A DNA stretch of 64,000 nt from Tetrapyrgos nigripes. Taxonomy: Eukaryota; Basidiomycota; Agaricomycetes; Agaricales; Campanellaceae. This document shows, one piece after another, positions 57,891-64,000 of this stretch. The position numbers were made by a program, and so were the translations under genes. Every line of letters begins with the position of its first letter. Position 1 is the stretch's first letter. Below the pieces are notes generated by a model, which was not told where the DNA came from, did not search any database, and worked only from the letters and a program-made list of their open reading frames with translations. Location of the stretch: NCBI GenBank assembly GCA_013368315.1, contig JAACJM010000262.1, positions 1-64,000 of the forward strand, written 5' to 3'.

Positions 57891-58522
57891 GCTCCCACAC
57901 AAATCTAGGATTGGGTATGGGGTTGAGGATGGGTGGTGGTATGGCGACATCTCCTCCTGATCATCATTTTACAGGTGGTATGGGAATGATGCCACTCTCA
58001 AACTTGGCTGGGAATGTCACTAGTCTTGGGCTTGGTATGGGTATGGGTATGGGTAGTATGGGTATGAATGTGGCAGGAAGAAAGCAAAGTTCCGCAGCAG
58101 TTCCTAATTTGGTGGATAAAATCCAAAACCAATCATTATTGTTTGTACTGAGTCCACCAGAGGAACAAATGGATAATTGGGATGATGATTTTGAGGAGGG
58201 GATTTCATTTACAAAGTTGCAGGGTGAGTATTGAGTGTTTTTTTTTTTCTTCTTCTTTTTCTTTCTTATTTCTCGCTGCTTTTTATTGGAGACCATCTGT
58301 ACTAACCACACCCCACATCCCAGCTCTCGAAAAACCCTTGGAACACGACCAAAAACACAAAGATGATGCTCAAACTATCAAACCACTCGAAGTCCATGAC
58401 CCATGACAGTTCCTCTATCAAGAGCTGGAGCACCTTTGGGAGAGATTAATCCCATTACAGAGATAGAGTCTGAGAAGGAGGACTCAGAGAAGGAGATTGA
58501 AGATTATTCAGACTTGGTTCCC
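57891..58522 (+). pseudogene. SepH/Cdc15-like C-terminal exons, left of the insertion
   Basis: After a likely acceptor at 57890 comes a Gly/Met-rich exon, then NLVDKIQNQSLLFVLSPPEE and NWDDDFEEGISFTKLQ. The donor is at 58224 and the acceptor at 58323, giving ALEKPLEHD. The WDDDFEEGIS...LQALEKP string resembles the non-kinase region of fungal septation kinases (SepH/Cdc7/Cdc15 group), which signal mitotic exit and septation. A frame change near 58395-58410 is followed by LSRAGAPLGEINPITEIESE and IEDYSDLV, where an inserted element begins. No kinase domain is found upstream in the window, so this may be a partial gene copy. Family assignment is moderate. Confidence 0.5.
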
Positions 58523-58670
58523 ACTAAACGCTATTCACCCACCAAATCTGCAGTCATGTGTGAGTTCACATGCGTCCACCACATCTGCAAAATGCCAAGT
58601 CCATCTGCAGATATGCAAAGGCCATCACCTCCAGCTCAATGATAGGTCTACTGCTAAGATGCACAACTTT
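58523..58670 (+). repeat. Left long TIR
   Basis: Matches the right TIR through aaatctgcagtcatgtgtg and cctccagctcaat, apart from point changes and an extra 21 bases around 58600-58620. Confidence 0.82.
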
Positions 58671-58925
58671 GTATATATATATTTTGAGACAGATTCAGTA
58701 ATATCAATGATGAGATTGAGGATGACCCCAGCACATGAGAATGCATACATGTGGTCCTTATCACAGTTTTTTGCAGTTTCAGATTTTGATGGCTTATGCT
58801 GGCGTTTATCAGATTGAGTGCAATGGTATTTGAATTGCTCAGAACACCCAGTATTCTTGTGAATATATTTGCCTTGATAACTTTGGTATATAGAGGTAAG
58901 TATCCATTGAAATTCTGGATAGACT

Positions 58926-59395
58926 TTACTCACACGAAGCGGTAATCATCTGTGCAAATGCATCTGCTTTGGCACAAAGGCTGTTCCCGGGAAGTGGAGA
59001 TATTTCCACTGAGGCAATGACTGAATGAATGCCTTTCTCTTGCTCCAGTGTACGAAAAAAATCCTCCAGAGGAACTACCACAAGTCCAGGAAACTCCCCC
59101 AGATCACTTCCACCATCATCATGGTCCTCAGCACTCCGAGAAATGTCTGACACATCTTCAGGATTCAATATATCTTGAAGGGGATTAGACATGGTTTGGG
59201 AAGGGTTTGACGCGTCTTGAGTGGGGCTCAACGTGTCTGACAGCACTCGTTCGGGTTTTACTAGGCATCCACGGCAGCATGCAGTAAAGCCTCTTCCTCA
59301 GCACTTGAAATTAATTTCATTCTGCAGCTTTCTGACATTGCAATGTGAACATGGAACCATGTGGCCAGGTTTGCTGCTCTTTTGAGTAGATGCCA
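58926..59395 (-). pseudogene. Small Cys-containing protein of the long-TIR element
   Basis: The ATG at 59393-59395 gives MASTQKSSKPGHMVPCSHCN, followed by VRKLQNEINFKC, TGA (59298-59300), GRGFTACCRGCL, and then an acidic open frame (LSDTLSPTQDASNPSQTMSN ...). CSHC...C...CCRGC suggests a zinc-binding module like those at the N-termini of some transposon proteins. TGA stands where Arg fits. The function is not known. Confidence 0.45.
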
Positions 59396-59563
59396 TGAAG
59401 ACGCTGAAGTCCTGGGAGTAAATGATGGGGTGTGTCAATAGTACTATTCAACAGAACTCATTATGAGTTTATTCTCATGATATCGGTAGAATACCGCATT
59501 ATTGTAAGTAGACTTCTTAAGTCCTAGTAACTTTATGAGAATATCGCATAATTTTTCGTACCA

Positions 59564-61583
59564 TCAACGACCGGCTTGCTTAAGCCTGTATAGAGTCTTT
59601 CTGAGTTTAAGTACGTAACCTTCAGGCAAGTTAGGTAGTAAATTACCTGGAGGTGGATGAAGGTATAACATTTCCTCGTCAGTAAAATTTCCGTAAAGAT
59701 AAGCAGATTTAATATCAATCTGAGTAGTTTCATACTCTAATGAAGCTGCAAGAGCAAGTATAAAATGTGTACTGCTCATGCGCGCTACAGGGGCAAAGAT
59801 ATCATTTGCGTAGTAATCAATGCCTTCTTGTTGACTAAAGCCTTGTGCTACTAGTCTAGATTTCAATTTGGTCTGTTTACCAAGTTTGTATTTAGTTTTG
59901 TAGACAAATCTGGAACCAATGATATTTGCATCAGCAGGAGGTTTGACGTACTCCCAGGTTCCTAGACTTTCTAGAGATTCTATCTTGGCTTTCATGGAAT
60001 CAAACCATGCATCACGTTGTGGATGATTGAGTACATCCTTGAATGAAATTGGATCGCCGATGTTATCAGCATAGTGAACATTGAATTCTGTTAAGAAACC
60101 AACGTTTTGTTCAACTTCATCGTAGAGTAAACCTCTGGCTTCTCGGATCCTTGTTGATCGTCTTGGGTCATCAGGTTGTATAGTTTCGTCTTCATCAACA
60201 TCCATTGGTTCAGGCTCGTGTTCCTGAGGAATTGGAGTTTCATTTGTATTTTCTTCTGTAGTTTCTAATGGTTCTTGATTTTTGTTTTGTAACTCCCCTT
60301 CAACTTGTGATTTCGACGTTAAGAATTGCAAGTTGCGTTCTACATTCACTTTAGTACCAAAGTATACATAATGGCCTTTTGAATGATTGTCAAAGCCTAA
60401 CCAAACTCCACGTTTTCCTTTAGGAGTTAGTTTACTAGTTCTTGCTTCGTCATATACAATGCAAGGTGTACCAAAGCTACGTAGATTGTCTAAGTTTGCA
60501 TTGACACTGTAACGTTTAAAATAGGGAGTTTGCATTTTTAATGCAGTTTTCAGAGATCTATTAAGTATGTACATAGTATAAAGTCCTGCGTGCCACCATA
60601 AACGATTAGGTAGTCTTCCAGTATGCAGATTAACACGAATACCATTCATAACATGCTGATGTACGTTTTCAGCAACTCCGTTTTGCTGAGGCGTGTTATG
60701 AACTGTATAACGTGGAATTGTACCTTGTGCTTTCAGGTAGTTTCTGAATGCACCTGAAGTAAATACAGCATTGTTGTCTGATCGTAGTATTTTAACTTTG
60801 ATACCATATTGTGTAAATAGCTCAGTAGTAAATGTAACCCATTGCGTATAGGCTTCGTCTTTTGTTTTGAGTGGAGATAATATTAACCAACGTGTACAGT
60901 CATCAACGATGGTTAACCAGTATTTGTAGCCTTCAATAGAGGCAGTTCGTAATAGACCAAATATATCAATGTGAAAATGGTCTCCGAAATTTTCTGCTAA
61001 TTCCGAAGTACGTCGTTTTGGAACAGAAAGTCTATGTATATTATTGATGATGCAGTCTTCACATTGAGTTTCTGTCCAATCATCAATAATGATCATAATA
61101 ATAGATTTATCTGTTTTTAGTAATGTTTTTTAGATTTGTATAACTCATATGACCAATTTGTTTGTGAAGTTCGTATAAACTTAAACTAGCAACGTTATCA
61201 CTCAATTTTTTAGTTGTGATAGAGTAAAGTTTGGCGTTCTCGTGTATAGCGCCAACAAAATTGTCCTTGTCATTGCGTATTGTACATAAATGATCATGAA
61301 AAGTAAAAGTATGGTCCGCTTTTTGTGAAATACTGATTAAAGTAAACGGAAGCTTTGAGTTGTAGTATACATTTTTAAGAGTGATCGATGAAGACTCACT
61401 ATTGTCCTTCCTAACTTCTACCCGCATATCGCCTGCTAATCGAAGTTCTAGATGCTCTGAATTGGCAACAGTTAAAGTTATAGCAGGCGTAGTATAAACG
61501 TTGAAAAGTAAGTTAAGATACGGTGTACAGCGTATAGTAGCACCAGAATCAATTATATGTGTATGATCTTGGTCAGAGATCAC
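59564..61583 (-). pseudogene. Copia pol: protease, integrase, partial reverse transcriptase
   Basis: The protease motif HIIDSGATIRCTP is near 61555. The GAG-pre-integrase motif LHKQIGHMSYTNLKNI follows, then the integrase zinc end and core (HFHIDIFGLL; YWLTIVDDCTRW; ILRSDNNAVF; NGVAENVHQH, with Asp, Asp and Glu in place). Reverse transcriptase opens with NIIGSRFVYKTKYKLGKQTK, FAPVARMSST and QIDIKSAYLYGNF, and stops at TGA 59564-59566 in GR*WYEK. The frame then continues to about 59446 but ends before YxDD. A frame break lies at about 61107-61096 between protease and integrase. Product, if any, would be inactive. Confidence 0.85.
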
Positions 61584-62907
61584 AGTAAAAGCAGGTAGGG
61601 AACTGGAGTCTCAGAGTTTTCCATCTCGACGTCGCCTGAAGAAATCGACTGTACCCAGTCCAATTGCGAAGTTGACGTAGTCACAACTTGAGAAGAAGAA
61701 GACGCAGGCATGGAGATGGCAACTGATGCATTCTCCTTGACCTTGCCTTTGTTGGATTGTTTTGTAATCCCTTTCTTCTTCATAGCCTCTTTGGACTTTT
61801 CAGTCCACGGTTCTGGGCATGTCTGGGTCGTATGACCCATCCTGTTGCAATTGAAGCATTTCCGATCTTTCTTGCAATCAGAAGGCTTCTGGTACGGCGC
61901 TGCAGCGTTAGTGCGTTCCCCTTTTGACTTGTCTGATCGTTGAGCACTGCCTTGACTAGTGCTGCCAGACTTCTTGTCAGACTTCTTACCCGACGACGAA
62001 GGATACGTTCGAGCATTGCTCAAACGATAGTTGGTGAATTCCTTCTTTAGTCACACAATGAGGTTGACAGCTGTGTATACAGGTTTCTCCCCTTCTGGTG
62101 CAGTAGTGGCATCCCATGTAGTGGCAGCCGCATCCACAGTTGCTTCGTAAGAACTGCAAACAAAATAATCCCCACCAGGGCTGAATAAAAGACTTGATCT
62201 GAGACATCTATGTCTCTCTTCTTGATAGAAGCCCACAGATCCTGAGCTTCGTCTCAGAGCTTATCGAACTCCCAGACTGGTTTATGTAATTTGAAGAGTT
62301 TCCACAGCTCGTTAGACTCTTGAACTGTAGATGAAGGATCGAAATGTTGCTCGAGCTTCTTGATAAGCTCTATTGCATCCGACTCTTTGATGTAGTGGAT
62401 CATAATTTTATCATCTATCTTGCCTGTAATAGCGTTAAAAAAGGCTAGTTTGACAGTGTTACCAGGATGTAGCCTGGAGCTTTTGAAGTGTTGGTGATGA
62501 ATCACCCGTAAAGCATTATTAGCGTGAAAGTACCAGATCTTCCAATTCTCACTGCCAGTAAGAACTGACAAGGAATCAAAAGCTTTATTGATGTCACTGA
62601 GCGGCATCACGTAATTGGGGTTTGTATTTTTGGGCATAGATAATGCGACCGACAAAGTAGGGGAAGATGGAGGAGATGATGGAGGAGGGACATTACCCTG
62701 GACATTGGCACTAGTATTTTTGCCAGCATCAGACATAATGGGAGTGAGTGCGAATGGAAGGGGGTTTTGGATGGGAGGATCAAGTGGTTGTGCCTGAGAA
62801 GTAGATGATACAGGTGGAGTAGGAGTTTGGGTACTAGAGTGACGACTGGTAGTAGGAAGTGGAATATCTGGGGCTGGTCCTTGAGATCGAGTTTGTCGAC
62901 TAGTCAT
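61580..62907 (-). pseudogene. Copia gag with CCHC zinc knuckle
   Basis: The ATG at 62905-62907 gives MTSRQTRSQGPAPDIPLPTT. The capsid-like part (SGSENWKIWYFHANNALRVI; IELIKKLEQHFDPSSTVQES) runs to TGA at 62254-62256 (WEFDKL*DEAQDLW). A frame change near 62180 and TGA at 62051-62053 (NLIV*LKKEF) follow. The nucleocapsid knuckle CFNCNRMGHTTQTC lies near 61850. Arg fits at both TGA sites. Confidence 0.83.
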
Positions 62908-62987
62908 ATACTAGTCCAAGAACAGAATATGAGTAAAGAGTAAAGCAGAGTAGAGCAAGTGTTTATCGAAGTTATAGCAAGCTAGTT

Positions 62988-63000
62988 GGGGCCCATAACC
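62988..63000 (-). promoter_or_regulatory. Copia primer-binding site
   Basis: On the minus strand ggttatgggccc directly follows the LTR. It is complementary to the anticodon region of initiator tRNA-Met, the half-tRNA primer known for Drosophila copia. Confidence 0.65.
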
Positions 63001-63236
63001 TATTAAACTTAGGTTATCTTAGTGAGTAATCTTAGTGAGAGTCACAAAGTGGGGGGGTAAGAGTGTGCGAACGTATCTCGCTTGACTCTCAAGTATATAT
63101 CATTAATCAAAGTAGTATAATAATATAAATAGTCTAAGTATATCCGTGTGATCGTTTGACTGTAAGTCCGCAGTACCTGAGTGATGCCATATGCATTGTA
63201 ACTTAGTAACATGATCGTAATCGCTTAATTCCAACA
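63001..63236 (-). repeat. Copia 5' LTR
   Basis: Begins tgttggaatt on the minus strand, the usual copia LTR start, and ends beside the primer-binding site. Only one LTR is present, so its exact 3' limit cannot be confirmed. Confidence 0.65.
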
Positions 63237-63313
63237 GTACTGTTCGTAAATCTCATGAAAATCTCAATTTTTTTTACTGGAATGTAAACTAATTGTCCAT
63301 TGGTACGTGTGTT

Positions 63314-63438
63314 ACAAGTTTTACATCTTAGCGGTAGACCTATTGAGCTGGAGGCAACGGACTTTGCATTTTGCAGACACGGTGGGCGCATGTGAACCCA
63401 CACATGACTGCAGATTTGGTGAGTGAATAGTGTTTAGT
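63314..63438 (-). repeat. Right long TIR
   Basis: Inverted match to 58523-58670, ending ...gaatagtgtttagt before the target duplication ttggttcct. Confidence 0.82.
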
Positions 63439-64000
63439 TTGGTTCCTGCTGCAGAGGAAGATGATTTGGCATTGCAGAGCAAGTTTTCTGTGTACAAGGT
63501 GAGTGTGCGGGGCCGCTTTATCTACGTTTACTGACTCTCTCTCTCCCTCTCTGTCTACCTATCTCTCTATATCTATAGATTGAAAACTCACTCAAACGCG
63601 GTCATGGCCTCTTCCATCCCGACAATATCAAGATTTACGCTGGGAATACATCCCCTGGACCAAGAACCGCTCCTCTTCCAGATTTGGGCTTGGGCCTCGG
63701 CCTCGGTTCTCCTTCCGTTTCTCCATTCAATACTACTACAACGAGAAGACCATCGAATTCTGGCTCTGGCTCTGGGTCTATCTCTCACTCAAATTCGGGA
63801 GCTAGACATAGACCTGCTCTAAGCACTATCGTCACTGCGAATGCGAATGCGAATGGGTCTCCTGTTATTGGACCTTTTTCTGCTTCTGCTTCTGCCTCTG
63901 CTTCTGCGTCGATGTCGGGAAGCCTCCGTCTACGTAGTAGTCATGGTCAGTCGTCGTCTTCGTTTTTTATTGGTGTATGTTCTGCATCAGCATCAGGGTC
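63439..64000 (+). pseudogene. SepH/Cdc15-like C-terminal exons, right of the insertion (continues past the window)
   Basis: After the target duplication the interrupted frame resumes as AAEEDDLALQSKFSVYK to 63498. An 80-bp intron (63499-63578) leads to IENSLKRGHGLFHPDNIKIY and SPGPRTAPLPDLGLGLGLGS, then Ser-rich sequence with a Ser-Ala run (FSASASASASASASMSGSL). RGLFHPDNIK and PGPRTAPLP fit the same septation-kinase tail as the left part. The frame is open to the window edge. I cannot tell whether a working allele exists elsewhere. Confidence 0.5.

Larger units (their letters stand above)
59446..63236 (-). mobile_element. Ty1/copia retrotransposon, truncated in reverse transcriptase
   Basis: Order on the minus strand: LTR (63236-63001), primer-binding site (63000-62988), gag, CCHC knuckle, protease, integrase and the start of reverse transcriptase. 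The coding sequence stops short at about 59450, before the YxDD box, and there is no RNase H or 3' LTR. GTACT occurs just outside both ends (59441-59445 and 63237-63241), which may be a 5-bp target duplication or chance. It is nested in the long-TIR element. Confidence 0.82.
58523..63438. mobile_element. Long-TIR DNA element (4,916 bp) containing a copia insertion
   Basis: Both ends start actaaac(g/a)ctattcac(c/t)caccaaatc and stay similar for about 125 bases. A 9-bp target duplication, ttggttcc(c/t), flanks it at 58514-58522 and 63439-63447 with one mismatch. Long TIRs with a 9-bp duplication fit Mutator-like elements. Without the copia insert the element would be about 1.1 kb and holds only a small cysteine-containing frame, so it is non-autonomous. 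It sits inside the coding sequence of the SepH/Cdc15-like gene. Confidence 0.8.

Overview
This window looks like a transposon-rich stretch of a basidiomycete genome, most probably an Agaricomycete. The reasons are short GT-AG introns of about 50-80 bp, KDZ and Plavaka-type transposase fragments, Harbinger, Tc1, hAT and copia elements, a TPR-CHAT gene, a WD40 array of the NACHT-WD40 (STAND) type, and a small cysteine-rich secreted protein. Calls rest on reading translations and comparing them with families I know; nothing was searched.

Layout. 2.1-6.0 kb (-): a decayed TPR-CHAT protease gene. 7.7-11.1 kb: a complete PIF/Harbinger element with terminal inverted repeats (TIRs), TAA target-site duplications (TSDs), a transposase and a Myb/SANT-like partner. 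11.1-18.0 kb: gene-poor, with copies of an unclassified dispersed repeat. 18.0-18.7 kb (+): a clean four-exon gene for a secreted cysteine-rich protein with a GPI-like tail. 21.1-29.5 kb: a PIF1-helicase/USP-like gene split by a 6.76-kb Mutator-like element. That element encodes zinc cluster, DDE transposase, USP-like and Ulp1-like modules in what reads as one spliced gene. 31-32.9 kb (-): a WD40 array with a STAND-type C-terminus. 33.5-37.2 kb (-): a KDZ transposase, followed upstream by an apparently intact unknown gene (37.4-38.7 kb). 40.2 kb: a tRNA-like sequence with a hairpin and T-run. 40.6-43.6 kb (+): an Agaricomycete-type protein of unknown function. 44.6-46.7 kb (+): the C-terminal half of a Plavaka-type transposase. 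51.5-52.8 kb: a Tc1 element. 55.8-57.0 kb: an hAT remnant. 57.9-64 kb (+): part of a gene resembling the SepH/Cdc15 septation kinase C-terminal region, interrupted by a long-TIR element that itself holds a truncated Ty1/copia element.

Two themes recur. First, insertions are nested and their target duplications can still be read, so the order of events can be worked out. Second, nearly every decayed gene carries TGA stops where arginine (CGA) is expected, or TAA/TAG where glutamine is expected, the pattern left by C-to-T change at (methyl)cytosine. The secreted-protein gene, the 37.4-38.7 kb gene and the Plavaka half-gene lack such lesions.
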